A DNA stretch of 64,000 nucleotides from Rotaria macrura (GCA_900239685.1 OENT01000585.1:1-64000), one strand, 5' to 3'. Counted from the first letter of the stretch, positions 1-20,117 are shown. The notes: generated by a model from the letters alone, not told the origin. Translations and numbers: made by a program.

Positions 1-110
1 CCCCCCCAGGATAGCGGGTAAAGAGTTATGGGTATCCCCCTAGGATAGCGGGTAAAGAGTTATGGGTACCCCCCCTAGGATAGCGCGTGAAGAGTTATGT
101 AGCGGGTTGG
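1..110. repeat. Minisatellite, about 34-35 bp unit
   Basis: Three tandem copies of a unit containing AGGATAGCGGGTAAAGAG start near positions 8, 42 and 77 (spacing 34 and 35 bp), each preceded by a short run of C. The third copy is diverged. The array lies at the window edge and continues into the 3' part of the acyltransferase reading frame, so the number of copies outside the window is unknown. Confidence 0.85.
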
Positions 111-1239
111 TATTCGGATGGTTAGCCGTTCTGAGTTGTAACTGTTTTTTCTGCGCTGCAGCTCTTTTGGGCAGCTCTCGAGAGCTATGGAGCTGGAGCT
201 GTCGCACGCCTACTCGTGATCGCTGAATTGAACGACGAATAGTCATAGCCACGTGAAGTAAAGATCTTGGATCATCAAAATCGTCCGACAACATTCGAAA
301 AACTGCATTAGCTACTTGATCTAGTGGTGTTATTGATTCAGACACGCCTCGATAATTTATTATGGTACTTGTGTGTGTGATACATTCTTCGTCATGGTCA
401 AGACAAAACGTATTTAGCAAAACGATGATATAAGCTGTTAACACATCTTGAATAGTAACATTTGTTTCATCAACAATTTGGTGCAGTTCTAATAGTTGTT
501 GACTGGAAAAATGCAGATTAACTTGAGCATAGTTTTCTTGATAGTCCGTGATATTATTGCTAGTATTTCCTTCAGATAAAGCATCTTCGAGTAGATTCAT
601 CATGGGTAGGAATGAAGACACAATTTCTTTTCCAAGCCAAAGACGCCGCTCAAATATTGGATCGGGTTTACAAGGTTCTATGTCTTGATAGAAGCGTGAC
701 AAAGTATTTAGAAAGTGTAAACAAGAAATAGCATCACCCAGAACATGTGCCCAACTGATACCAAGAACCAATTGATTACTTTGAATGATATGTGTGATTT
801 TAATATGTAGTAGAGGCTGATAGGACGAACAATCGAGTAGTTTACGAGTTTGAACAAAGTTGAAAAATGGCTGTAATAGTGAATAGCCTTTCTCGATCAC
901 GACAGTTGAATCGAATGGCCATCGAATCAAGTCTGGATTGTCAATAATTGAGATGGGAATCGCATGATCAGCCATTTCAATAAAGTACCGATCGTCGTCC
1001 AGTAAGAGAAGATGACCAGCAACGAGAGGCCACCGAGAGAGTGTGCGACCAAGTGCATCTTTGAATCGATCAAGATTCAATGCAGACGGATAGACGAAGA
1101 TATTGTCGATACGAGCATCCAACCACAGATCAATGCCAGCTAGTTCAATTCGACGATCATGACCTGTTGGTGGTGTTGGCAAAACAAACAAATTCATCTT
1201 GTCTTCAGTAATTAATAAATTTGTTTTATATACGTCCAA
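40..1239 (-). CDS. BAHD-family acyltransferase, N-terminal part (truncated or continuing past an intron)
   Basis: The frame encodes 399 residues. About the first 345 read as the first half of a BAHD (plant transferase family) acyl-CoA-dependent O/N-acyltransferase. The catalytic HxxxD motif is present in SWAHVLGDA, with His about 165 and Asp about 169; the N-terminal motif SRWPLVAGHLL also fits the family. The usual length is 430-460 residues, and the structural DFGWG motif near the C-terminus is absent. After about residue 345 the sequence becomes low-complexity (Gln, Leu, Arg) and the last 20 residues are encoded by the edge minisatellite. Either the gene is broken by the repeat, or a donor-like GTAGGC after the codons for QRSR (near position 221) starts an intron whose next exon lies outside the window. 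An initiator at Met15 (MNLFVLPTP) is also possible. BAHD enzymes are typical of plants and fungi, so horizontal origin is inferred, not shown. The substrate cannot be told. Confidence 0.7.
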   Translation of the reverse strand: MDVYKTNLLITEDKMNLFVLPTPPTGHDRRIELAGIDLWLDARIDNIFVYPSALNLDRFKDALGRTLSRWPLVAGHLLLLDDDRYFIEMADHAIPISIIDNPDLIRWPFDSTVVIEKGYSLLQPFFNFVQTRKLLDCSSYQPLLHIKITHIIQSNQLVLGISWAHVLGDAISCLHFLNTLSRFYQDIEPCKPDPIFERRLWLGKEIVSSFLPMMNLLEDALSEGNTSNNITDYQENYAQVNLHFSSQQLLELHQIVDETNVTIQDVLTAYIIVLLNTFCLDHDEECITHTSTIINYRGVSESITPLDQVANAVFRMLSDDFDDPRSLLHVAMTIRRSIQRSRVGVRQLQLHSSRELPKRAAAQKKQLQLRTANHPNTNPLHNSSRAILGGVPITLYPLS

Positions 1240-3842
1240 GAGAGATCCTCAGTTTTGCACCGTACATTTTTCAAAGGAGAATAAAGCTTTCAAGTAAATA
1301 GGCATGAAGATTGCGTACTGGTACACACAAGAAAAATTTATCTTATCTGCCTGTTTGCTCAGATTCGTTTTTCGTCTATGTGATAGATTACGTAAAGCAA
1401 GGATACTCATTTCGTTTTCCTATGCATAGAAAATGAAGAGAAGAATTTGCCAGAATATTTTTTCTGTTAGCTATTGTTCTTGTAATGTTCCATTGAAAAG
1501 TATTCAATTCGTTGAATAGATAGCATTGGAAAATGATCGTCTTGTTGTCATCGATGTGATCAAGTAACAGCAAGTTATGACAGTTGACTAAAGTAAAAAA
1601 AATTAGTATAGTCGTTCTTCCTTTCATACATCCATGCCATACGATGTTGGTGACATTATTGATCATGATTCTGTGTCATTATCATTATTAGACACAATCG
1701 AAACATTCGATCATGTCTGAATTAGTCAATAAATGTGTATTTATATGAAATCTTATGTTTGACTTTGAGCTTTTCCACTTGTCTTTTGAATATAAAGCAT
1801 GACGATGTATCATGATTAAAGTTCACACTGAAACCGAATAATTCTCAGATGATTTTAACAAAATTCAATACACATTTACAAGTTGAATTGTATTCCAATC
1901 GCATGCTTTTAAAGAGGCGTGATATTGTCGGATTATTTTTTAGTTGATTCATATCGACTAGGAACAAATATGCAAAGATTATAATATCTTGCAATGGTGC
2001 ATAGTAAACAGGATAGCGTCATGCATTTCGATTTCAGTCTTATTTCATGACGTCTGTAGTTATATTACTATTAGCTTTGAGTTAAATTAAGATGCGTAGC
2101 ACGCTTTCCTTATCGTTCATCTTGAGTTGTTTTAGATTATTTCAATGCCTAGTAAAATTTTGAGAAACCGGTCTTCATCAAAGGCAGCGTACTTATTGAT
2201 TATAACTAATTAAAATATAGAGAGAGCAATTCCATCATGTTGAAATTATGATTATCTTGCCAAAACAACAACATTTGTGAAACATTACAAATGCTCTTCC
2301 GTGAAAAAATTTTGCAGTAATTTGAATGTTGCTGTTATTTTCCTCAATAGCATTGATATTCTATGCTAACTGATTGATACAGACATATACATGAACGTGC
2401 ACACATTTTTGTGATGTATATTTTCTCGATAAGTTAGCATCAACGTAGCATTCGAAAAAAAGTTCGCGATGGTTCATGCCATTAGGCGATCTTTCTCGAG
2501 TTATGACTGTTCCCGTGAATTTTTCTATTGATATAAACTATTTTTACTAACGGCCGTAAATAATTTTCGACCTGACGTTTCACAAAAAGAAAAGAATCAG
2601 AATTGCTGTAATTTCATAGAAGTTCATACGTAAGTAAAGCCCCCACCCCACCCCCGTCGAAATAAAACGTTTTCAGAAGGTTCAAAACTTTCGAAGTATC
2701 AATTATGTTCTGTCTATCGTACGTAGATGCATTCATGACTTCAATAATATTTTGTTTTGAATCGGCATTATTAAAAAAATGGTCTCAACCATATTGGTAA
2801 AGTCAAAGAAGGAATAACATTTATTTTTATTTTTCACTCGATGTTAAATTCTATCTAAAGTCGATGTGGCTATCTAATCAATGAACGACTTATAATGCTC
2901 TCTATTTCTTCTTAGTAAATACTTTCAGCACTAGACATTCTAGTTATATTGCCATTCTGATATTTGATTTTCTATTTACTGTACGTCAATACGAGTAAGC
3001 ATTCATCATGAATCATTAGAAAGGAAGTAGAAGTTTAACTATCAAAAGAAAAAAGCACCCGTAAAGTTTATTGGGAATAAATAAAAAGACTTAATTTAGA
3101 AATAAAAGAAACTGTTCGCGAGAGGTTTATAGTCCGTTTCAGATTAATTACCTTTATTTCTATCTCTTTATTGAACTTGCCATTATCTAATGGATGAATA
3201 AAATGATGGAATGTCGGTTCTAGTGAAATATGAAGCTTACAATATCCATTAATACCTATCAGACTAATAATTTCAGATTCTGATTCAGTTACAGTTTCAC
3301 CACTATTTCCAATAGTACTTATGATAAATAATATATACTAGAATGAATATCAACATGAAAAGCACAACTCGCATGCAAAATACAGAATGGAAAAGGTGGA
3401 GTATTAACCATAAATTATTCTGATAGAGATCTATCTCATAGCGTAATTCAAAGATCCGATTTTATATTATTCTTGTTCAGAATCCTGACTAAAAATACAA
3501 ATCTACCATCAAAATTAATCGCCTGAAAAGAAATAACTCAAAAGTATTGAGGTTCTTTGTCTCAAAGTAAAATTGAATAATAGATCAGGGAACTGTGTCC
3601 GTTGGAAACTTCCAACATCGATTCAAACGATTCATTTTCGTACTACATAAGACGACAAGCAATTATTCAATTTTTTCGATACACACTGAAAACGAATAAA
3701 AGTTATTGAATAGAAAATAAAAACATAAAAATTATTTTCTTAAATTGATTAAAATATTGTCATGCACATAAATCATGATTTATTCACTTCATCGTAAAAT
3801 TATTGAAAGCGGAACAATTATCAAGATCGTTTTTCGTTCATT
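1240..3842. other. Intergenic, no gene recognised
   Basis: AT-rich sequence with scattered short open frames that show no recognisable protein pattern. A short C-rich stretch lies near 2640-2656. I see no convincing coding exon, RNA gene or terminal inverted repeat here. Confidence 0.5.
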
Positions 3843-4593
3843 CTATGATGTATGATATGCTGTATAATGTTTACAATGAGAATCATGTCGATGATTTCCA
3901 TTTCGTCGAATAGCCTCGTAATCAGCTAGGCATGACCAACAAAATTCATACTTACATTGAGTACATCGTATATGATCGCAGCCATCGGCTTTTTCTATAC
4001 GACAAGAACATTTCGGACACTTTTTGCAATTTTGTGCAATCCAACATTGTGAAGCATGATGCTCTGGATTTTTCCAAGCATCATACCTTAAGTAGACATG
4101 CAATTAATAGATCAATTAAATTTGAAACTCTATGAACTTAAAAAACCTACTCAGAACATGTTAGTCCTTCATGCCATTCTGTTTTATGTACAAAACATGT
4201 TCTCTTACGACATTTTACACATGTAACAATATTGTTTCGATGTCCACCTTCATTCAACTGGCCCATTCCACACCCATGAGCACACCAAATAAATTCTTGC
4301 ATTCTCTCCAATCTTCGATGAAGAATAAATTGATCATATTTATCTAGTAGTACTTTATCTCCATTTCGGGATAACAACTTTTGCACTGTACGATATGAAA
4401 AATTGATACCACAATTTATTTCCGGACAATGAACATCATCTGTGCACATTTTACCAAATGCATGCTGAACATGTTTGAAAACACAATTATCACATATAGA
4501 GCGTTCATTATGACGACATCTACTACTATAAATATGCTTGAAATCTTGTTTGGGCTTTTCATCAAAACAAACTTGACATTGTTTTTTCGACAT
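3843..4593 (-). CDS. Small RBR-type (RING1-IBR-RING2) E3 ubiquitin ligase
   Basis: Two exons, 4593-4151 and 4086-3843, joined across a 64 bp intron (donor GTAGG, acceptor TTAAG), give 228 aa. Order: RING1 at about residues 6-60 (starts CQVC, later CDNC), an IBR-type zinc region at about 85-165, and RING2 at about 168-200. RING2 reads CPKC, then GCDH, then CTQC and FCWSC. By family pattern the Cys in GCDH (about residue 184) is the catalytic thioester cysteine, so the protein should take ubiquitin from an E2 onto itself before transfer to substrate. The splice joins codons as TCT-GA|G-TAT, giving Ser-Glu-Tyr without a break. It lacks the extra N- or C-terminal domains of parkin or ariadne, so substrate and subfamily are unknown. 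It is much shorter than most RBR proteins but has all three modules; it could be a lineage-specific compact copy. Confidence 0.82.
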
Positions 4594-7067
4594 TTTGTTC
4601 TTCGACTATCTTGCAGTTGTATTCATAAGATGATGCTTTTTTTCTATAAGATAAAGATACATTTATCGAAAGATACTATAGAACAGTCGTTAATATTTTC
4701 TATAATTACGAAATTGATGAATATAAATTGTATTTCATAAAATGCACACGTTGCTTTTACTTATACTTTATGAAATGCTTTCCGCCTTACTGTTGACCGT
4801 GAGTTACAGTTGGCATCGCTTTCTCCGTTCTTATTGTAATTTAGATGTTGTTTCTATGTGAGTATTGTTGCATGTGAGTAATGTCAACAAAAAATTCCTC
4901 TTCCCCATGAATTTGTGCTTAACGTTTGCAACACAAGAAATTATTTATTCAACTAAAGAATAAATGATTAGGTAACTGTCAACCTTTAGCTCATTTTTGC
5001 TGTTTCAAATACATGCTAACTACGAAGAAACGGTGACGTTTCTGAAAATTTCTGAAGTTCAAAACAAAAATCATCAGAAGAGTGAGAGACAGGCAGTTTA
5101 ACTTTATTTTGGATCATAAAGCCAATAGCTTAACTAAATTTTATTATTATCTTAACAAAAGTTACCATCATAGAATTTAATTGTTGATCTTTCAGGCTTA
5201 CGTTAAATCCTAATATTTAAGCAATAGAATCTTCAATTTACGATGCTAGATTAAAAAACATTAGTGTTGATGTATAAACATTTGAATTTATTTTTATAAA
5301 AGTTACAGGTGAAGCAAATTTACTTGACTGTTTCAGACTAAAAGAGAGCTCAAGAGTCGACTTTCAATCAAGAGTGAATAAAAAAGGAACTTTTCCATGT
5401 CTAATAAAATAGTTCGAAATAAGAAAACGAATGATAGTTATCGACTGTAATTAATTTGGACTTTAACGACAGTGTGTTCTTATTCGAATCCTAGTTTTGT
5501 CCAATAATATGTAAAAATCCTTTAGAGCCCGAAAATGATGGAGATCCTGCGTTTTCTGCCTCCATTGGATTCTATTTTCTTCGCTGATTCTTCGTTATAA
5601 CCTAGAAGAAGAGGGTGCCGCTCAGAAACTACGGCATTGCTGTCTCAAACAAAGAAAACACATACGCAGTTTTAATAAATTAGAACCACGAACAGTGTTT
5701 TCTTGAAACTACAACGAAGCCGTTAATAGCTATTTTCGAAGAAGAACGATGAGTGGTATTAGAACCAAAGTCTTGCCATATAGTTTCTTGTTTACATTCA
5801 GTATTTGTCCTCGACACCGGAATTTACGTTTTCACTTTCATTGCACTTTTTTGTGAGAGAAATGTTCATTGGGGTATAGAATACACAATGCTTTCAAAAA
5901 AAACATTAGCTTACTATTATGAGATTCACTAAGTTCAAGACACGTGTATTGTCGACTACGATTATTAACATCGAGTTTACCGATTTTTGACAGTGACATT
6001 GAAAACTTCGAACTGTTCAGAAAGCCTACTAAGGCAAATCAATCCAACACCAGATTCGATTGAATCTTATCGTGTCCAATCAACCAACAAAATATAATCG
6101 AATTTTTCGAGATGAAATTATAAACAGATCTCTCGGATTTTATTTAAACGCCCCATAGAACTCGTTTGGAATTTGGTCGGATCCGATTAAATTGGCTCCC
6201 TCGTCCACACTAGGGGTGGTATATCAACTTTTCTTTGTAGTCAAGAAAATAAATTATTTGCTAGTGAAGTTAAGTTAGATTCCCATGCTTTAGTCATATT
6301 GCATATTTATTCGGAGAAACAAAGAATAATGAATCATCGACGATGTGTAGTTTTCCTAAATAATTTTAAAATTGAGAGGCGAATTGAAGACCCTGTTCTC
6401 ATTTTATTGAATGAGTCTCGATAAGAGCTTCCGAATGGGATTCAACATTACTTACGCATACGAGTCTACAAAACTACAGTTAGAAAAACAATTTAATGTA
6501 ACTTAAGCAAGTACAAAACGAGCTTTGATTTAAGTAATACATTACATGGAACCAGTCTGATGTCGATCGAATAGTAATACTATGTGATATGAATAAGATT
6601 TATACATCATTTATCTAAAACAGCATTCAACGATGATTTTCAGATATTCTTTTAATACAATGCTAACTGATATGAAAACAAAGCAACTAATAACCATTTT
6701 CTTTGTCATATCAAATAGTCAACGTACAGATCATCGTTTAGCACCGTATGTCACTGTTTTACGATCCATGATATATGACCATCTTATTGAAAAGCCTCTT
6801 TCAAGTCGCTTACGGAGATAGACGAACCGTTTCGTAAAGATTTACATGTGAGATACTTGAAAGTTTCGATCTTGTAATTTGTTTGCCTAGTTAGTGAAAA
6901 ATCTATAGATGAATGCGAGATAACACACAAAACGAATACAAGTTGAAATCAAACACTTTTTGTCTCATTATCCTCCATCGAATGAGTGAATTTTATTTCT
7001 AGTGGTTTGATCGATTTTCGATCCGTTCTAATTCCTAGTTTGACATGCTAACCGAAATCTTCATAGA
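4594..7067. other. Intergenic, no gene recognised
   Basis: AT-rich DNA with no convincing gene. A TAGGGGTGG motif at about 6210 resembles the left end of the hAT-like elements nearby, but I found no right end for it. The small open frame at 6633-6821 has no recognisable features. Confidence 0.45.
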
Positions 7068-7075
7068 TTAGAAGT

Positions 7076-7644
7076 TAGGGGTGCAACAAATCTTGAATGG
7101 ATTCGGGATTTGTCACCAAATCTCTAAGGTTTGGACTTGGATTTGGTTTTGGTTTCTGAATTTGTGGTATGGTTAGAACTGAGTTCCCGCTGATGGTTTC
7201 GTCTAGATATGGATCACAGGATTGTTTATATTACTTTTTTCAGCTCAGATTTTGGATTCGGAATCGATGATACGTTTCGGATTTGGGGTTTGGATCGGGA
7301 ACGGGATTTGGGTCTTAGATTTGGGATTTGTTTTGAATCGAACAGGAGTCAAACTTCGTTATCGTACTACATTGAAACCAAATCTCAATCCTAAATCCAA
7401 ACCCATATCCCACCCAAATCCTATCCAATGATACAGACCAAATCCCAAATCTAAGACCCAAATCTAAACAATCTTATATTAAACTTTCGGGCTTGAGATT
7501 CTTTTCTCCCTTCTGAGACTTTATCTTGAAAATTCTAATCAGATTTGAATAATTTAAGACCAAACTCAAACCCAAATCTCAGTCGAGGAAAAATCCAAAT
7601 CTATTTGCACCAAATGCAAAGGCCTTGGATTTGTTGCACCCCTA
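7076..7644. mobile_element. hAT-like non-autonomous element (569 bp)
   Basis: Terminal inverted repeats begin TAGGGGTGCAACAAATC on the left and the right end is its reverse complement. Flanking 8-bp sequences are TTAGAAGT (7068-7075) and CTAGAAGT (7645-7652), a target-site duplication with one mismatch. The interior is a low-complexity run of ATTTGG/GGATTTGG on the left half and its complement on the right, so the whole element can fold back. No transposase is encoded. An 8-bp duplication and TAGGGGTG ends fit the hAT superfamily. Confidence 0.85.
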
Positions 7645-8360
7645 CTAGAAGTTACAGTGGATATTATTGAGTGTATGTGACATGATCAATTATTTCTTGT
7701 TCTTGAAATTAAATGAATTGCAATTTTCTATCTTATTATTGTCAAAATCATCATTTTATAAAGATTTAAAGACTTGTCGTGAAATCATCACTCGACGAAT
7801 CTACTCATTATCATGATAATTTGAAATCACGAGAATAGATTCATTCCAATGAGCAATATTCTTTGACTAATTTATTATATTTGGGCGCTGTAAAATGATA
7901 CAAGTTCTTCTCTTATTGCTTGTGCCCTTAAAAAGGACAGGTATCGTTAAATATCTTTCATGAACATCACTCATCGGATTCTGCAGAATACAAATAATTA
8001 TTCTTGATTAAAAATCATCAATTCATTTAAAGATATCCTTCTTAACATATTGCATACTCTATTTCTAAACAAAATCGCATCGGCAAATTAGAATTTCATT
8101 GATACGATCAGTTTTCATAGAAAATCATGTAAGAAATTTCTCGGTTGTAATTGAAAGTAATTTCTATGTGAGTTAAGCTGCAAGAGAAAAAAAATGAAAA
8201 AAAAGAAGTAAAATATTACAGCCCAAAGAAAAGAACGAAGTAACACACGCTTTTTTATACAACATAGAGAGTTGAGTCCATATTAGATGGGATATTCGAA
8301 AAACGATGTATTATGGACGACTCGGAAATGAGTATAAACGGTACTTGCTTGTGCAAAGAT

Positions 8361-8421
8361 TAGGGGTGGCACTTTAACTTTACTTTAACTCTTAAAGTTC
8401 ACAGTTAAAGTGTCACTCCTA
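8361..8421. mobile_element. Very small hAT-like foldback element (61 bp)
   Basis: The element starts TAGGGGTGGCACTTTAAC and ends with a near-perfect reverse complement (GTTAAAGTGTCACTCCTA). It is flanked by a perfect 8-bp duplication GCAAAGAT at 8353-8360 and 8422-8429. Almost the whole element is the two inverted repeats. Confidence 0.88.
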
Positions 8422-8557
8422 GCAAAGATTTTGTAAACTACATAGATACAATGGATATAAACATTGAATGATGAATAACAAAAACAAGAACGAAAAAAAG
8501 AAAACAAATCTGTGTAAAAATTCGATTTTGTTTACATATGATGAATGATAATTATTC

Positions 8558-16907
<8,350 letters not shown>

Positions 16908-17101
16908 CCTTGTCACTGAAGAAAAAAAATACAAATGATCAGCTGGTTTCTTTTTTCATGGAGTCGTGTTCATGAATGCAATAAATTAATAGAGGATAAA
17001 TTAAAAGAATTCTATTGGTTAGAAAAGCAATCAATCAAATACGAGAAGACAGAAAAAAAAATACGAGATGAGTTCCTTCCTTCGTCTTCTTCTTTTTCTA
17101 A
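16908..17101. promoter_or_regulatory. Shared 5' region of the divergent CUL1 and USB1 genes
   Basis: Only 194 bp separate the start codons of cullin-1 (-) and USB1 (+). The stretch is AT-rich with A runs and pyrimidine tracts (TTCTTTTTCT before the USB1 start) and no clear TATA box. A bidirectional promoter is inferred from geometry alone. Confidence 0.5.
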
Positions 17102-18082
17102 ATGAGTCTTGTCTTGTACAGTTCGTCGGATTCTGATGATGAGGAGGATGGAAATCAACGGCATGATAGGAAACGTTTTAAATCGAAATTACCATCTGTT
17201 AATATACAACTTGAAAAGGAAATCGACTTATCAGAAAAAGATTTCATTACTACAAATGAACGAACAAGATTATTTTCACACGAAAGAGGAAATTGGGCTC
17301 TTTCGATCTATGCATTCGGTAAAAACACAAATGTTTTACTTTTACTGATGAAAAATCTTATTCTTTTTCCAATCGTTGTAGTTGCATGTTCATCGCATTT
17401 GGATACCATGATAGATGACTTTATTGAAATATTCAATAACGAAAATGAGACATGGAAGCGTTTAGTCGAATTACATGTTAGTTTATCAAAAACATTTCCT
17501 GTTCGTTTTCATCATATTGAATCTATTCGAAAAAGTGTACAGAATGAATTATCAGCATCGATGATAAAGTATGAAAATCAATACTTATTTTCATTGCCAT
17601 GAAAAATTAACTTTCGTTTTGTTTGATTTTTTTGCTGATTAGGTTTTCGACTCGTATTGAAAATGTAAACATATTAAATAATGAAGATGAATCAACGTAC
17701 GTTGAAAGATTATTAATGAATACGAGAAATTCATTAGTTTTATTTCATTTTTTCAATAGATCATTTCTAGTATTTAAACTTGATCAAGATCGACAATTTT
17801 CTAAATTAGTGGATATTATTGATAAGATACTTCATGAACATCGATATCCAGGTTATTATGAGGTACATGACATGTTGAAGAGAATATAATAATTCATGTC
17901 ATCCTATTTTTTCGATTTCATAGAATCCATGTTTTCATGTTAGTTTCGCCTATTCAATAGATAAAAACCGACAGAAAAAATTATCTAATGATTGGAACGA
18001 CAAATGTTTGGTAAGATAAATGAAAATTTTAAAAAAATAGGATTTTTACAAGAAAATCATACATGAATTTCATACTGTCTAA
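17102..18082 (+). CDS. USB1: U6 snRNA 3'-5' phosphodiesterase USB1 (2H family)
   Basis: Five exons: 17102-17318, 17382-17568, 17643-17862, 17924-18010, 18041-18082, giving 250 aa (human USB1 is 265). The N-terminus has a Ser/Asp-rich stretch (YSSSDSDDEED) and then FSHERGNWALSIY, matching the family HERGNWA block. The two HxS motifs of the 2H phosphoesterase fold are present: HVSLS in exon 2 and HVSFA at the start of exon 4. The enzyme trims the oligo(U) tail of U6 snRNA in the nucleus and leaves a protected end. The last exon is weakly supported: it stops after FYKKIIHEFHTV, and the family's C-terminal block (Cys-x-x-Gly-Asn then Phe-x-x-Pro) is not found downstream. Either a short last exon was missed or the C-terminus is lost. 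Exon 2, read past its donor, ends in a similar-looking peptide (ENQYLFSLP) and a stop, noted as a curiosity. Confidence 0.85.
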
Positions 18083-18756
18083 CTGTATCAGGCATGCATT
18101 TTACTTTCTGCTTTTTATTGAAAATCTTGATATTTCAAGATGTATTACTTTAAAAGCCCTTATAAGTCAGTGTGACACATGAAGTTTTATAATTTAATGC
18201 AATCATTCTTTTTATTTCCTGTGATCAGTTCAGGCTTTGATTATGTCAGGATAGTTGACTCTTTTCAAAGTAACTATTTTATCATTAATGATTATCGCAA
18301 GTACTTCAGTGGTATGACGAGTATTCTGCAATATCCGACAGCCTATGAATGCCTCATGTCTTGTATTCTCTTCTTATTTAAGCAGATTAGTTCACTTACG
18401 AAAATTTTCTTGTTAGCAATTTTATTCGTTTATCTAATAAATCTCTTTTTCTTATCGTTTGTGCTCACCGTGAACAGTTCGATTTTCGACAGCAGTATTA
18501 GCATTCGTCAATCAATATTGTTGTTATTCGTTGTCTTTTGAATGAGCTTTTTAAACACTGGATTTTACCGTATTTTCTCGCTTGGAAAAATGTTCTACTT
18601 AAAATGGTTTTTGAATAGTTAGAAATTTATAATAGCGCAGTTTTATATGAGTGCATAGCAGCAATACAAACAAAAGACAAGTAGAAGCCGTGGAGTTTGA
18701 GTAATGATAAAGTGTATGTGCAATCTTCAGACGTATGAAAACTGAAAATTTTTACT
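18083..18756. other. Intergenic, no gene recognised
   Basis: Contains a 120-codon open frame on the + strand (18179-18541) that is very hydrophobic and Phe/Leu/Ile-rich, as AT-rich non-coding DNA often is. I see no family motif and do not call it a gene. Confidence 0.4.
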
Positions 18757-18759
18757 TAC

Positions 18760-19327
18760 TCATTTTGTAGCTTTTTTCTGGTAAAAATTCGATTTTCACC
18801 GGAAAAAATGAGACTTCATGAGTGAGTTGTGTTCGTTTTTGAATATCATGCACCTCTTGTATCATAGAAAACCCATAAAAAACATATCATTAGATAGAAC
18901 GAATGATAAAAAAATAGAAGAACTCGAATTTCCTATTTGAATTAGAGTTATCTACTAATTTTGACGAACTATTATTAATTAACTAACATATGTAGAAGTT
19001 TCTTCAATTTTTTTCAAAACTCTGTCCTCCCATGTTTCCTGATTTTCAGATGCAGGCACATCATATCCCTGCCCTACAATAATATATCTGAAGGATAAAT
19101 CAAAAAGAACTTCTATACTATTTTATTTTAACTCAGAACATATCAATACCGTAGAAATGACAACGAAACTAAGTATAGTAATCTCTTTCTCGATTGGTTC
19201 TTGTTGAATCTTGAATCAGCATATGTTCAGTACATTGCATTGCACTTAGTTTGAATTCTACAGCGATAAATTGCGTAAAGATTTTTCTTCCTGAGATACA
19301 TTGTAAAAAAACAACGACCTGTTCAAT
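18760..19327 (-). pseudogene. Exons of an unrecognised gene, probably broken
   Basis: Three exon-like blocks lie in order on the minus strand. Block A is 19327-19150 (acceptor TTTCTAG), reading IEQVVVFLQC then FKLSAMQCTEHMLIQDS. Block B is 19087-18988 (acceptor CCTTCAG, donor GTTAG), reading YIIVGQGYDVPASENQETW. Block C is 18853-18760 (donor GTAAGT), reading VHDIQKRTQLTHEV then FFPVKIEFLPEKSY. B and C join in phase. Block A has an in-frame TAG after RERDYYT, and its donor does not keep the frame of block B, so the gene looks inactivated unless splicing differs from my model. The residue composition is unlike random translation, so I consider the blocks protein-derived. I do not recognise the family. 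No first or last exon was found. Confidence 0.4.
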
Positions 19328-20117
19328 CTAGAAATAAGAGACTTTAAGAAACAAAAGTCTACTGATAATTGAAACAGAAGCAAATTGATCCCTTAAAATT
19401 TCGTGAAAATGTGTACTGTACGGATTTAAACTAGGGATGAACAATGAGAAAAGAATTTAGATTACGAAATAAAATGTATTCTTCTCGTTCACAAATATCG
19501 TACTGACATCTACGAAAAATTGACCTTTGAACGTTCATCTTGAAACTTTACCACCATAGATAAAGTTTTTTTCAAAAATTACTTTTTCTTGACATTTGTT
19601 TAACAATATTCGTATTTTGACTTCAAGACTACTTAGTATTCCATTCTATTTAAATAAATGCATATTGTCATGACTCGAAAGGAATCAATCAGCTGGGGAT
19701 CTTCGCTCACAAGAGATTTATGCAAATCTATTAATTTGTATTTTCGTCATAAACAGCACATTTTAACATCAGAGGAAAGAAGGCCACCACATTATCATAT
19801 TCATCTCCATTTATTGCAAATGATAAAAACTAAAATTAAAGAAATATGTGTTTTAGAACATGAAATCCTGCCGTTTATTAAAGAAATGTACTTTTCTAAA
19901 AACGATTACTCAATCAAATATGATTCATTGTGTTTAGTCTGTTTTGAAACAATATCAATGTCAACCAAGTGCAATCACTCTAACTATTGATGATGTTCGT
20001 TTGAAAGCGGGGAAACGTGTCTATCAATTAACCAAATCAGCATGAAAAAGAAAACATTTTATTATGTTTTGTAAATCTTGAAAAGATCAACATTTGTTTA
20101 TTTTTATTTCAGATATA

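Noticed and set aside
6205-6240. TAGGGGTGG motif like a hAT-type end
   Set aside because: No matching inverted end or 8-bp duplication could be found on either side.
7209-7431. Two overlapping small open frames
   Set aside because: They are translations of the ATTTGG-rich interior of the hAT-like element.
18179-18541. 120-codon hydrophobic open frame downstream of USB1
   Set aside because: Phe/Leu/Ile bias typical of AT-rich non-coding DNA; no family pattern and no splice context.
19433-19500. TAGGGATGAACAATGAG with a weak reverse match near ATTCTTCTCGTTCA
   Set aside because: The inverted match needs gaps and there is no flanking duplication.
19658-19990. 110-codon open frame on the + strand before the PIGBOS1-like gene
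   Set aside because: No recognisable motif and no support from spacing or splice sites; it could be a 5' exon but I cannot show it.
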